Below, in pieces: positions 35,149 through 44,620 of a DNA stretch of 64,000 nt. Every line of letters begins with the position of its first letter. Positions within the stretch are counted from its first letter, which is position 1. A model generated the notes under the pieces. It ran no database searches and was not told the DNA's origin. It was given only the letters and a program-made list of their open reading frames with translations. This DNA comes from Bacteroidales bacterium (lineage in GTDB: Bacteria > Bacteroidota > Bacteroidia > Bacteroidales > UBA12170): the NCBI GenBank assembly GCA_016744655.1, contig JADGDY010000004.1:34901-98900 (forward strand), written 5' to 3'. Made by a program: the position numbers and the translations under genes.

Positions 35149-37290
35149 TTAGTCATTAACCAATACAAAATCCAATTGTTTTTTCTGAACATGAATGGCT
35201 TTAACTTGAATACGAACAGGGTCGCCCAGCTTAATGGCTTTTCCGTGGCGCTGTCCTATCACTTGGTAGTTTTCTTCATCTAAGAAATAGAAATCATCGT
35301 CCATGTCTTTCATGCGAACCATTCCTTCTACTTTAGATTCCTGTATTTCCACATAAACGCCCCATTTACTCACACCGCTAATCACTCCATCGAACTCTTG
35401 TCCAACTTTATCGGCCATATAAACGGCTTGCATATACTTAATGCTGGCTCTTTCTGCCATTACAGCATTGCGTTCCATCTCAGAGGAGTGTTTACATTTT
35501 TCTTCATAATCTACCGCCGACATATCGTTTCCTTTGTTCAAATAATGTTGCAATAATCTATGCACCATCAAATCGGGGTAACGACGAATAGGTGAAGTAA
35601 AATGAGAATAATAAGGGAAGGACAAACCATAATGCCCAATATTATTGGTAGAATAATAAGCCTTCGACATGGTTCTAATGGCAATGGTTTCTATCATATT
35701 CTTTTCACCCTTGCCTTCAATATCTTTAAAAAGCTGATTATAGGAATTCACCACATCTTCACGATTATTCAACTTTAGGTTATAACCTAATTTACTCACA
35801 AAACTTGCGAAAGTATTTAGTTTTTCTGGATCCGGCTCATCGTGAACACGATATACAAAAGTTTTAGCTTTGTGTTTTCCATCTACTTTACCTATGAGTT
35901 GAGCTACTTTCTGATTGGCCAAAAGCATGAAATCCTCAATGAGTTTATGGGCTTCTTTTTGCTCTTTTACATACACGCCTATTGGATTACTTTTCTCGTC
36001 CAACTTGAATTTCACCTCAGTAGAATGAAAACGAATACTTCCACGATTGAAACGCTGCTCTCTTAATTTAGTAGAAAGCTCGTTCATCTTTAATATCTCT
36101 TCGGGGAAAGGTCCTTCTCCCCCTTCTATGATTTGCTGAGCATCTTCATAAGTATATCTGTGATCGGATTTGATGACTGTTTTACCATACCATTCATCTG
36201 TAATATGAGCCTCCTCATCCATGGTGAAAATAGCGGAAAAGGCTAGTTTCTCTTCATGGGGACGTAAAGAACATACCTGATTAGATAATTTCTCCGGGAG
36301 CATAGGAATAACTCTATCTACTAAATAAATAGATGTTGCTCGTTTATAAGCCTCCTCTTCTATGGCACTTCCTGGTCTTACAAAATGACTCACATCGGCA
36401 ATATGTACTCCCACTTCCCAAAGTCCATCTTTCAATTTCTTTAAGGAAATGGCATCATCAAAATCTTTAGCATCGTAAGGGTCAATGGTGATGGTAAAAG
36501 TATCTCGAAGATCTCGACGCTTTTTAATTTCAGCTTTGTCCACCTCATTTGGAATTTTAGCCGCATCCGCCTCCACATTTGCAGGGAATTCACTTTCAAA
36601 ATTATAATCGAAAACGATGCTTTCAATTTCTACTTTATGATCTCCTGGGTCACCAAGAACTTGACTCACCTTAGCAAATGGATTTCGCGCATGTTCAGGC
36701 CATTCTAGTAATTCCACTATCACCTTCTGTCCATGTTTTGCTTTATTCAGGTGTTCTTTTCCAATAAAGAAATCCACATGTATTTTTGGATCATCTGGAA
36801 CTACAAAAGAGTAGTTTTTCGAGACCTCTATTGTACCAACAAATTTACTTTTTCCTCGCTCTAAAACTTCTACTATTTGTCCTTCTATTTTGCGATTTTT
36901 CCTTTTAGGAAAGATAAAAACCTTCACCTTATCACCATGAAGGGCATTTTTAGTATTTCCAGAAGATATAGCAATATCATCGCCACCTTCATCATTTATA
37001 ATATATGCTTTTCCGGTAGATTGCATATCTACTCTTCCAGTAATTTTAGTTTGCTTTTGGCCGTGGGTAGTAATATATTTAGGAGAAATTTGAAACTTCC
37101 CTCTTTTTGATTCAATAATTATTTTCTGTTCAAAAAAGCTAAGGATGAGGTTTAATACCTGCATTTTTCCAGCAGTATCTTTAATGCCTAATCTTTTAGC
37201 CATCTGTTTATAATTGAACGCACTAAACGGATTGTTAGCGAATTCTTTTAGAATATTCTTTTCTATTGTGTTTTTGTTTTTATTCTTCAT
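35149..37290 (-). CDS. rnr: Ribonuclease R
   Basis: 713 residues, standard for bacterial RNase R, a processive 3'-5' exoribonuclease degrading structured RNA. Domain order: winged-helix-like N-terminus (1-70), cold-shock/OB domains (about 75-230), RNB catalytic domain (about 250-580) with the metal-binding run ITIDPYDAKDFDDAISL, GVHIADVSHFV and HFTSPIRRYPDLMVHRLL, and an S1 domain (about 625-710; FDGVISGVSKWGVYVEIQES). It has its own promoter far upstream (37483-37490) and a strong terminator. Confidence 0.97.
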   Translation of the reverse strand: MKNKNKNTIEKNILKEFANNPFSAFNYKQMAKRLGIKDTAGKMQVLNLILSFFEQKIIIESKRGKFQISPKYITTHGQKQTKITGRVDMQSTGKAYIINDEGGDDIAISSGNTKNALHGDKVKVFIFPKRKNRKIEGQIVEVLERGKSKFVGTIEVSKNYSFVVPDDPKIHVDFFIGKEHLNKAKHGQKVIVELLEWPEHARNPFAKVSQVLGDPGDHKVEIESIVFDYNFESEFPANVEADAAKIPNEVDKAEIKKRRDLRDTFTITIDPYDAKDFDDAISLKKLKDGLWEVGVHIADVSHFVRPGSAIEEEAYKRATSIYLVDRVIPMLPEKLSNQVCSLRPHEEKLAFSAIFTMDEEAHITDEWYGKTVIKSDHRYTYEDAQQIIEGGEGPFPEEILKMNELSTKLREQRFNRGSIRFHSTEVKFKLDEKSNPIGVYVKEQKEAHKLIEDFMLLANQKVAQLIGKVDGKHKAKTFVYRVHDEPDPEKLNTFASFVSKLGYNLKLNNREDVVNSYNQLFKDIEGKGEKNMIETIAIRTMSKAYYSTNNIGHYGLSFPYYSHFTSPIRRYPDLMVHRLLQHYLNKGNDMSAVDYEEKCKHSSEMERNAVMAERASIKYMQAVYMADKVGQEFDGVISGVSKWGVYVEIQESKVEGMVRMKDMDDDFYFLDEENYQVIGQRHGKAIKLGDPVRIQVKAIHVQKKQLDFVLVND

Positions 37291-37863
37291 TAATCGTTAA
37301 TTTTATTCCGCGTTTATTATATGCATTATAACATCAAATGTATACATAATTGCGAAACGATATGTATTCTATTATTTCCGTAGAATGAAGGGCAATCTTT
37401 GATATGAGTCCGGAAAATCGAGAGGGGGATATTTACGGTATTAAATTGTCCGTCATAGAAACGGATATGTTATTATTTGCTGCAAAGATACACTATTTGT
37501 GGGACACTTGATTAATTGAGTGTTAATTCGGTATTAATTAGAGAATTAGACTGGTGTATTTGGAAATCGTTTAATCATAAGTTTTTGATCATTTGTGTAC
37601 TTATGACAATGTTTAGGACCACCCAAAGTCCAGAAAAGAAAAAACAGGCCAAGAGCGCAAAAGGGATCCATGCTTTGACTAAAAGAATTGAAGCTCTTCA
37701 GGGGAACCAAAACTTCTAAATCTCTTAACTTCAAACTTCTCAAGCCCTAAACTTTCTACTCTAAATACTCAAGGCACTTTCTGAACTTTATGTACGCAAA
37801 TATACTCTATGGACTCAAAACACATTTATCCCTATCTTTACCACAAATTTCAAAACACACACC
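37291..37863. other. Intergenic region with distant rnr promoter
   Basis: Minus-strand TATCTTTG (37483-37490) is a perfect -7 box, implying an rnr leader of about 185 nt. The leader includes a small hairpin (TCCGT/ACGGA near 37450-37465). A 67-codon plus frame at 37516-37719 has a Lys-rich tail but no recognised similarity, and is not called. The plus-strand region 37834-37841 (TATCTTTA) may be the weak -7 box of the next gene. Confidence 0.45.
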
Positions 37864-39420
37864 ATGAAACAAGTTTTTACGCTCTTATTATTTGTAGCCA
37901 TCATTTGGCAGGCTAATGCTCAACATCCTAATGTGATAATAGCAGAACAAAATGGATTAAGCGAACCTTCCATTTTTGTTGATCCTAATAATCCGGATCA
38001 TTTAGTGGCAGGTGCTATTATAGATAAATACTATGTATCTAACGATGGAGGAGCCAACTGGAGCGCAGGGTCATTAAGCTCTACGCATGGTGTTTGGGGT
38101 GATCCTTGCTTGATAGTTGATGGTAATGGTGATTATTATTATTTCCACCTTTCTAATCCTAGTGATGGGAATTGGATAGATAGAATTGTTTGCCAGAAAT
38201 CAACCGATGGCGGAATAACTTGGACCGATGGAAATTATATGGGACTCAATGGTACTAAAGCTCAGGATAAACATTGGGCAGTGGTAGACTATACCAATAA
38301 TACTATTTATGTGACTTGGACCCAATTTGATAATTATGGAACCAGTAACCCCAATGACTTTTCTAATATTCTATTCTCTAAATCGATAGATAATGGGGAG
38401 TCTTGGAGTGATGCCATGCAGATAAATGAAATTTCGGGGGATTGTGTTGATGAAGGAAACACCACAGAAGGAGCCGTTCCTGCAGTAGGACCCAATGGAG
38501 AAATTTATGTGAGTTGGGCAGGACCAGCAGGTTTAGTGTTCGACAAGTCCTTAGATCAGGGTGAAACTTGGTTGGACGAGGATATATTTGTGTCTGATAT
38601 TCCGGGTCCGGGTTGGGCTTTTGATATCCCAGGAATTAGCCGTTGTAATGGCCTCCCCATCACGTGTTGTAATCTTTCCGAAACAGAGCATAATGGCGAT
38701 ATTTACATCAATTGGAGTGACCAGAGAAATGGTGCTGATGATACCGATGTTTGGTTTATAAAATCTACAGATGGTGGTGAAACCTGGGGAGAAAGAAAAC
38801 GCGTTAATGATGATCCAGCTGGAAGCCAACAGTTTTTTACTTGGATGACCGTGGATCATGTAACAGGATATATCTGGTTTGTGTTCTACGATAGACGCGC
38901 CTACGATGATTCAAACACCGATGTTTATATGGCCGTAAGTACTGATGGTGGTGAGAATTTCTTGAACTTTAAAATTAGCGAAACTCCATTCCTCCCTTAT
39001 TCCAGTACTTTCTTTGGCGATTATAATAATATCTCAGCACATGATGGTATGGTTAGACCTATCTGGACTCGTTTAGAAGGTAGTTCTCCTAAGATTATGA
39101 CTGCACTGGTGAATGAGCTTATTATTGGAGAAGAAGAATTAGAAACCATTCCATTTAGTTTACAACAAAATAGCCCAAATCCTTTTGATGAAAGTACTTA
39201 TATCTCTTTCAAGCTAAGAAGTCAAGAGGAGGTTACACTTACAGTTTATGATATGTATGGTAGAGCCGTTTCGGTATTGGTAGATCACGAGCAAATGAAT
39301 AGAGGAAAATACACCTATCATTTTAATGCCTATGATTATAATTTGAGTTCGGGAGTTTATTATTTCTCTTTAGTTTCTGGAAATCATAAGATTGAAAAGA
39401 AAATGCTATTGTTGAAGTAA
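37864..39420 (+). CDS. T9SS-exported Asp-box (sialidase-like) propeller protein
   Basis: 518 residues. Signal peptide (ends WQANAQ), a beta-propeller with about six Asp-box repeats (VSNDGGANWS, STDGGITW, SIDNGESW, SLDQGETW, STDGGETW, STDGGENF) through about residue 415, and a type A T9SS sorting domain at the end (LQQNSPNPFDESTYISF, LTVYDMYGRAV, LSSGVYYFSLVSGNHKIEKKMLLLK). The Arg triad and Tyr/Glu pair of true sialidases cannot be confirmed, so catalytic activity is open. It would be secreted or anchored at the cell surface. Monocistronic. Confidence 0.82.
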   Translation: MKQVFTLLLFVAIIWQANAQHPNVIIAEQNGLSEPSIFVDPNNPDHLVAGAIIDKYYVSNDGGANWSAGSLSSTHGVWGDPCLIVDGNGDYYYFHLSNPSDGNWIDRIVCQKSTDGGITWTDGNYMGLNGTKAQDKHWAVVDYTNNTIYVTWTQFDNYGTSNPNDFSNILFSKSIDNGESWSDAMQINEISGDCVDEGNTTEGAVPAVGPNGEIYVSWAGPAGLVFDKSLDQGETWLDEDIFVSDIPGPGWAFDIPGISRCNGLPITCCNLSETEHNGDIYINWSDQRNGADDTDVWFIKSTDGGETWGERKRVNDDPAGSQQFFTWMTVDHVTGYIWFVFYDRRAYDDSNTDVYMAVSTDGGENFLNFKISETPFLPYSSTFFGDYNNISAHDGMVRPIWTRLEGSSPKIMTALVNELIIGEEELETIPFSLQQNSPNPFDESTYISFKLRSQEEVTLTVYDMYGRAVSVLVDHEQMNRGKYTYHFNAYDYNLSSGVYYFSLVSGNHKIEKKMLLLK

Positions 39421-39658
39421 TTTTCAATGATTTACTCACCGATTTGAGAAGGTTAGCCATGGCTAATTTTTGTTGAAGTGTTGACGGCCACGTTTTGAGC
39501 GTTCAGTCTTCTTTCACCCCCGTTTCTATTGTTTTGGATGCTGAGCATTGATCACTGAGTCCACCTTGACTGTCGGCAGATCTGTTGTAGAGAACGATGT
39601 GCTAGAAAAAAATAAAGATACATATTCTATGTTACCCAGGGCCTCAATCCCATAATTC

Positions 39659-39882
39659 CTTCTAAAATGCCTTTCAGCTCCGGATTTTGAGGACCTCAGC
39701 TGGTGAACCAAAAAACAAGCTGGTTTTTCGTTAAGAAACGCTTCAGTTTGAGATTTTTAATGTGAATTAAAAATTGAGTTTGATTGTTTTAGAAAATCTA
39801 GCGTAGCTTTTTTGAGTGAAGCAGATGCAGTCTTGAACTTTTTTTGCTTCGTTTTTATTGTTTCAAGACAAAAAAAATGACG
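39659..39882 (+). repeat. 220-bp direct repeat, left copy
   Basis: From CTTCTAAAATGCCTTTCAGCTCC to AAAAATGACG. Over roughly 190 bases it differs from 40818-41062 at only a handful of positions (for example GGATTTTGAGG versus GGATTTTAAGA). It contains the hairpin-like AACAAGCTGGTTTTTCG and ATTTTTAATGTGAATTAAAAAT. Confidence 0.8.
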
Positions 39883-40329
39883 ATTTAATCATTCATTTCT
39901 TTTATGCCAAAAGAAACGAACCAAAGAAAGGGCACATTTTTCAAGGTGTTAATCTACGTAGTCATCACCATTCTATTCCAGCCGGAATCAGTCATATTCA
40001 TGCCTGATTTGTATCCGCCTTCCATTCATTACACTGTGAAAAATGAGGAGTATACCGGTTGATTTAGTCTTTGTTTGATTGTTTCATTCTTCATTTTAAA
40101 AAATGCATCTGTTTTTTGTTTAAACATAAAACAAATTCAGATCAAGAACAGGGAGAATTGTAAACCCAGAGCCTCAATCCTTTCTCTATGCTCAAGGCTT
40201 TGATCCCTTTGGTTTTTCTGGGAAGATAAGCAAAAGCCTTTTATTGGGGATTATGTTATTGGTCGGCAGGAAAAGTAATATTTAAATGAAATACTCTAGC
40301 CGACCTGAATCTTTAGTTGTTTTCATAAT

Positions 40330-40810
40330 CCCCAGGCTTTGCCTGGGGTTATTCATGTTGAAGGCCTTCAGCCTTCTTTTGCATCTCTTCTATACTTCCA
40401 TTGCAATAACTTTGAAATTTTTAGGTTCTCAAAAAAATTACTCTCCTTGATATTACAATAAAGCTTTTAGTTCCAAATATTAACAACTCTCAGCTCTGAC
40501 CCTGAAGGGGGCAAACATCAATAGCCATGAGCAACGCTCATGGTTAATGTGAACACGTATTTCTTAAAGCCACTCCTGTTAGCTAAAAATAAAACAGAAA
40601 GGTAACCGGCGATTATATGAAATCAGAGTCCTGGTCAACAGGAAAATTAATTTCTAAACAAAATCCTCTGGGTACCCATCATCTATCGTCATACCAATAG
40701 TCTAAGGTTAAAACCCTTGGCTATTTTTTAATCATCTACAATATTCTAGAAAAAAATACAATCAATTCCAGGGCCTCAATCCTTTCGCTGTGCTCAAGGC
40801 TTTGATCCCT
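40330..40810 (+). repeat. 480-bp composite module, copy A
   Basis: Matches 48250-48778 along its whole length (by eye well over 80 percent identical outside one insertion). It begins with CCAGGCTTTGCCTGGGGTTATTCATGTTGAAG and ends in TCAATTCCAGGGC-TCAATC. The inner hairpin AAGGTTAAAACCCTTGGCTATTTTT is compensated in copy B (AAAGGTTAAAACCTTTGGCTATT), meaning pairing is kept although bases change. Confidence 0.85.
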
Positions 40811-40817
40811 TAGTTAC

Positions 40818-41062
40818 TTCTGAAATGCCTTTCAGCTCCGGATTTTAAGAACCTCAGCTGGTGAACCAAAAAACAAGCTAGTTTTTCGTTAAGAAACGCT
40901 TCTGTTTGAGATTTTTAATGTGAATTAAAAATTGAGTTTGATTGTTTTAGAAAATCTAGCGTAGCTTTTTTGAGTGAGACAGATGCAGTCTTGATTTTTT
41001 TTTGCTTCGTTTTTATAGTTTTGGTTGCTGAGCTTGTCGAAGAACAAGACAAAAAAATGACG
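40818..41062 (+). repeat. 220-bp direct repeat, right copy
   Basis: Mate of 39659-39882. It differs near its right end by an extra AGTTTTGGTTGCTGAGCTTGTCGAAG segment before ACAAGACAAAAAAATGACG. Confidence 0.8.
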
Positions 41063-41161
41063 GTACATATTCCATATAACCCAAGATCTCAGACCTTTTG
41101 ATACAATTCGACTACGCTCAATGGGCGATTCGAGGCCTTGAGCACTTAGGTTTGGAGAAGT

Positions 41162-42094
41162 TTAATCAATTATCAACTCCACAATCTTAGCTGGTGTTAC
41201 ATCACATTTGTTTGGTTTTAAGATTCCGCCATTTGTGGAGACCAACAAATATTCTTCCTTTTTACTCCTCCATGTTAAGCAAGTGGAACCCGCTACTCCT
41301 TGGTCATATTGCGCAATAACGGTCTTTTCTCCATTAAGACTAACCTTCACCACATTATCAAATACATTGGAGGCTCCATAGATATTTCCTGCTTGGTCTA
41401 CTTCAAAATCATTGAAAACCACATTGGAATGAAATACCTTAATTTCTCCTGGTGAGCTGTTCTTATTTATTGGAAGCTTTAGCATGGTTTGCTTTTCGGT
41501 ATTGCTAATATAGACAAAACCATTTTTTACTTTTACTCCATTGGCTCCTGGATTCTGCCCTTCTGAGGATGCCTTTTTTAATAAATCATGTTCTAACCAA
41601 ATACTTACAGAAGCATCATCTGTATTTAGCTTCCACAAAACTCCTTTAAAAGAGTCGGCAATAAGGAAATTAGATTTATCGAGCCTTGAAATTCCATTGA
41701 GTACCATTCCTTGTGGAAATAAGGCTAATATTTCTGCGTCTCCATTTTTGGTGTTTATTTTATAGACCAATGCCTTTTTATCTTTTGAGGAGCCTGTCAG
41801 TAAAATATGGTTTTTATCGAGGTTGCTTAATCCTGCTGCCATTCCATCAAAATCGAAGAGTAAGTTTGCTTTTCCATTTTTTATCGCATACACTTTACCA
41901 TCGAATAGATTACTGGTAAAAATGGTTCCATCTTCTGCTATGGCAATGCTTTCGAGAAATTCGAAACGATTAAATTCATGTATGATTTTAGTCTTCACTC
42001 TGTCGATATTGGCATCTTTATATGGATTATCTTGCTGAGCGAAACCCATTACACTATTGATAAGCCAAATGCTTATTAAAATATACTTTTTCAT
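41162..42094 (-). CDS. Exported SMP-30/gluconolactonase-like beta-propeller
   Basis: 310 residues with a signal peptide (ends VMGFAQ). The body has propeller-like repeats typical of SMP-30/NHL proteins: LESIAIAEDGTIFTSNLFDGKVYAI, GMAAGLSNLDKNHILLTGSS, GANGVKVKNGFVYISNTEKQTMLKL and VVFNDFEVDQAGNIYGASNV. The N and D residues of FNDFEVD and GANGVKV are positioned like the metal site of lactonases. It may hydrolyse a lactone or simply bind a ligand in the periplasm. Last gene of the minus-strand run starting at 45561, 12 bp after the radical SAM gene. Confidence 0.75.
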   Translation of the reverse strand: MKKYILISIWLINSVMGFAQQDNPYKDANIDRVKTKIIHEFNRFEFLESIAIAEDGTIFTSNLFDGKVYAIKNGKANLLFDFDGMAAGLSNLDKNHILLTGSSKDKKALVYKINTKNGDAEILALFPQGMVLNGISRLDKSNFLIADSFKGVLWKLNTDDASVSIWLEHDLLKKASSEGQNPGANGVKVKNGFVYISNTEKQTMLKLPINKNSSPGEIKVFHSNVVFNDFEVDQAGNIYGASNVFDNVVKVSLNGEKTVIAQYDQGVAGSTCLTWRSKKEEYLLVSTNGGILKPNKCDVTPAKIVELIID

Positions 42095-42106
42095 TTTCTG
42101 TTTTTT

Positions 42107-42985
42107 TTATAATGTTAATCTTGTGGCGCTTCCTTGTAAAAACGAAGGACTGCTATTCTTAATAGAATCATCAATGGCTTGTAGAAGCCTTACTTTATCT
42201 TTTGGGAGCAAACCCATCAAGCGAGTAGAGTTAATGGGATGGTCGCCATAAAATGGCATATCCTCTAGCTCAATTAACTCAATCAACTTTCTTTCCTCTT
42301 CTAAAATCTCTAATTCAGAGGCCGGAGTGAAATCTCCTACCTGCATTTCTTTAGTCAGAGCGCTCCCCTCAAAAAATCCAAGTGAAGTAATTCCTACTAG
42401 ATTAGATTTTGTGGTATTAATGAGTTTTGCCGCATTCTCCGCAGATTTCATAGCGGAACCCTTTCCTCCAGCACCAATCATAAAAATATCATTATGTCTA
42501 ATGCCTGCTTTATTCAATCTTTCGAGTTGCTCATAAGCATCAGTAATGGAATGTCCTTTGTTTAAATGTTGTAAAACTTCATCGCTCCCAGACTCTAATC
42601 CAACCCATAGGTCATTAATTCTCAATTTCCTTAATTCTAGCAAATCTTCATGTTATTTTGCTTTGATGTTTTTAACAGAGGCATACATGGTGATGACTTC
42701 CATCTCAGGAAAATAGGAGATGATTTTATTAGCAACTTCTTTGAGTCTTCTGTTGTTCAGTACAAAGGCATCGGCATTGAGCAGAAAGATTCTTTTAAGC
42801 GAACCATAAGTGTTTTTTAGTTCTTGAATGTCTTTCTCAATTTGGTGGATATGCTCCACCTTAAATGCTACTCCCTTATACATGGTGCAAAAATTACAGT
42901 CATTATGGGAACAAGCTACCGTTACTTGCAACAAAGGTGTATTGGCCTCTATTGGTGGACGAAATATGGGTCCTGTGTATTTCAT
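42107..42985 (-). pseudogene. Radical SAM protein interrupted by one in-frame stop codon
   Basis: From the ATG at 42985 (MKYTGPIFRPPIEANTPLLQ) the reading frame runs through the radical SAM cluster ACSHNDCNFCTMYKG (Cys spacing x4/x2, as in the CPHNKCTFC family) to KNIKAK. It then meets TAA at 42653-42655 and continues in the same frame with HEDLLELRKLRINDLWVGLESGSDEVL to the stop at 42107. About 292 codons in all, a normal length. TAA is one base from TCA (Ser), which fits relatives. So this is a single nonsense change, not a frameshift: a recent pseudogene, a sequencing error, or two translated halves. It sits inside the HxlR-linked operon. Confidence 0.85.
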
Positions 42986-42995
42986 GATAGAAAGT

Positions 42996-43907
42996 TTAAT
43001 GTTGGTGTACAGGATTCTCGTTATGGTAAAGGAGGTTGGTGGTGGCACCTAAATAACCATCTTTATAATCTGGAAAGGCAGCTTTCATGTTTTTTGAAAA
43101 GGTTTCTCCATCTTTTGATGCTGCTATTATCTCTTTCATATGCTCCAAGTAGGCTGTCTTTTCTAAAGCTTCCGCTTTGTTTTCAGGACCATAATGTGAG
43201 CTTAAATAGGTTTCATATCCATTCTTGGTATATTGTTTTAGCATGACAATCATATCGTCGAGATGCTCTGGGCTTAGGATTTCTGAATGCACATCATGAC
43301 CTAGAATGTGAAGATATACGGTTTCAATTTCTGGAATTTCCACATTAAATCCATCATAGGAATTTGTGATGATGAGTTTTATTCCGGCTATTTCAATTTC
43401 ACCATCCTCTAAATAAACATCTCGTTCATACATAACAGCATCTATGGTGTTTCCAAATTTGCTCGGAATGCCCTGTTTCATGACTGCTCCAAAACCATTT
43501 TCCCAGTAATCTATCACTGTTTCTGATGAATATACTTTGGCATTGGCAAAAGCAGCATGGTTTATAAAAGTAGCACCAAGTGGATGATATGGAGGCAAAA
43601 CACCTTCAATATTTATCTTATTCTGCTCTAAATATTCCGATAACTCATCGAAATTAGCATAAAAAGCTGGGGATTCTATCATAATGGATTTATCGTTCTT
43701 TTCGACAATAATCACATAGTCATTCATTAAATCATGACTGGCATAAACATGCATTTTCATGTGGCCATAATCGTAAACTTCCATTTCTCCTTTTTCCATT
43801 TTAAGAGAGGTTTTCTCAAATGATATTTCTTTGTTTTCACTTAGAGCTGGGCAATCACAAGCATTTAGGAATAATAAGCTGGTAAATAATAGGATTAAAT
43901 TTTTCAT
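42996..43907 (-). CDS. Metallo-beta-lactamase-fold-like lipoprotein, metal site degenerate
   Basis: 303 residues with a lipobox signal (LLFLNAC). The order of strands and loops recalls MBL-fold hydrolases (YVIIVEKNDKSIMIESPAFYANFDELSEYL, IEGVLPPYHPLGATFINHAAFANAKVY, ETVYLHILGHDVHSEI, YLSSHYGPENK), but the zinc motif HxHxDH is replaced by YHPLGATF. Other His residues (LGHDVHSE, SSHYGP) remain. It may have lost activity or bind metal differently. It starts 14 bp after the ABM gene and ends 10 bp before the radical SAM gene, within one operon. Confidence 0.6.
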   Translation of the reverse strand: MKNLILLFTSLLFLNACDCPALSENKEISFEKTSLKMEKGEMEVYDYGHMKMHVYASHDLMNDYVIIVEKNDKSIMIESPAFYANFDELSEYLEQNKINIEGVLPPYHPLGATFINHAAFANAKVYSSETVIDYWENGFGAVMKQGIPSKFGNTIDAVMYERDVYLEDGEIEIAGIKLIITNSYDGFNVEIPEIETVYLHILGHDVHSEILSPEHLDDMIVMLKQYTKNGYETYLSSHYGPENKAEALEKTAYLEHMKEIIAASKDGETFSKNMKAAFPDYKDGYLGATTNLLYHNENPVHQH

Positions 43908-43921
43908 GGTGTTTTTTTTAT

Positions 43922-44620
43922 TTAGTTATTGATTTCTTTTACAAAACTCATGTGACTGGGTAGAGGACCTTCCACAGCTTCAGTGAGTAGCTTGCCCATT
44001 TCTTCTGAGTAGGATTGCTTGAAATGATTATCGAGGGCAGCTTGATTTTTCCAATGTTCATATACCACAAAGGTATTTTCTGTTCCTGCAACTTGATAAT
44101 GGTTGAAGAGTAGATTTCCCTCTTCTTTCCTTGTTAATCCCACCTGTCTGCCAAACTCTTTAACCACCTCATCTAGATGCTCATCTTTTACAGTAATAGT
44201 GAAAAACAATATGAGTTTGTCATCCTCTATTTCTGTTTTTTTAATATCATGAAGGGCAGAGATAATCTTATCTTCCAAGTTCATAAACTCTACAGTTTCC
44301 AAAGCATCTTTTAAAACTGCGGATAGGTTTTTGGTATGACTCAAGTCCTTATGAATATCATAAGCTTCCTGATTCTTCCATCGGGAATACACAAAGAAAG
44401 TATTGGCTTTATTCTGGTCAACAAAGAGCTTCATTTCCAGGTTCCCTGCTTCTTTTCTGGAGGCTTTTAAACTTTCCACAGCAGCTTTGGTAAACGTTTC
44501 TATATGGTCCGTTTTTATGGTGAATTTCACTAAAAGATTCATGTTTTCATTATTTTTTGATGATTGAGCCATGGTAATTATACTCATGGCTCCCATCATC
44601 AGAATTAGTAACTTTTTCAT
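43922..44620 (-). CDS. Exported tandem ABM-domain (quinol monooxygenase-like) protein
   Basis: 232 residues with a signal peptide (MKKLLILMMGAMSIITMAQ). Two antibiotic biosynthesis monooxygenase (ABM) domains follow: about 27-120 (LLVKFTIKTDHIETFTKAAVESLKASRKEAGNLEMKLF, FFVYSRWKNQEAYDIHKDLSHTKNL) and about 128-225 (LILFFTITVKDEHLDEVVKEF, FVVYEHWKNQAALDNHFKQSY). ABM proteins include YgiN-type quinol monooxygenases. Its start overlaps the stop of the oxidoreductase gene by one base, so translation is coupled. A role in handling quinone-like compounds fits the neighbours (inference). Confidence 0.83.
   Translation of the reverse strand: MKKLLILMMGAMSIITMAQSSKNNENMNLLVKFTIKTDHIETFTKAAVESLKASRKEAGNLEMKLFVDQNKANTFFVYSRWKNQEAYDIHKDLSHTKNLSAVLKDALETVEFMNLEDKIISALHDIKKTEIEDDKLILFFTITVKDEHLDEVVKEFGRQVGLTRKEEGNLLFNHYQVAGTENTFVVYEHWKNQAALDNHFKQSYSEEMGKLLTEAVEGPLPSHMSFVKEINN

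Larger units (their letters stand above)
39421..41161. repeat. 1.7-kb gene-free repeat mosaic A
   Basis: No gene is supported. The region is built of modules that recur within it or at 47.8-48.8 kb: a 220-bp direct repeat (39659-39882 and 40818-41062), a 480-bp module (40330-40810) matching 48250-48778, several copies of a CCAGGGCCTCAATCC...CTTTGATCCC sentence (near 39638, 40165, 40770, 41085), and many hairpins such as CCAGGC-TTT-GCCTGG (40332-40346), CCATGAGC-AAC-GCTCATGG (40525-40543) and GGTCGGC...GCCGACC (around 40261-40306). A typical Bacteroidota AAAGAAACGAACCAAAGAAAG word occurs at about 39910. Confidence 0.8.

Noticed and set aside
37516..37719. 67-codon plus-strand frame upstream of the Asp-box protein
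   Set aside because: Only a Lys/Gln-rich tail is visible, with no family pattern. The rnr promoter on the other strand lies next to it.
39421..41161. Possible CRISPR array or tandem satellite
   Set aside because: Repeats are long, unevenly spaced and mutated, with no regular 25-40-base repeat/spacer pattern and no cas genes.
42653..42655. TAA in the radical SAM gene read as a recoding site
   Set aside because: No recoding signal or known precedent for TAA readthrough in this family. A point mutation or error is simpler.
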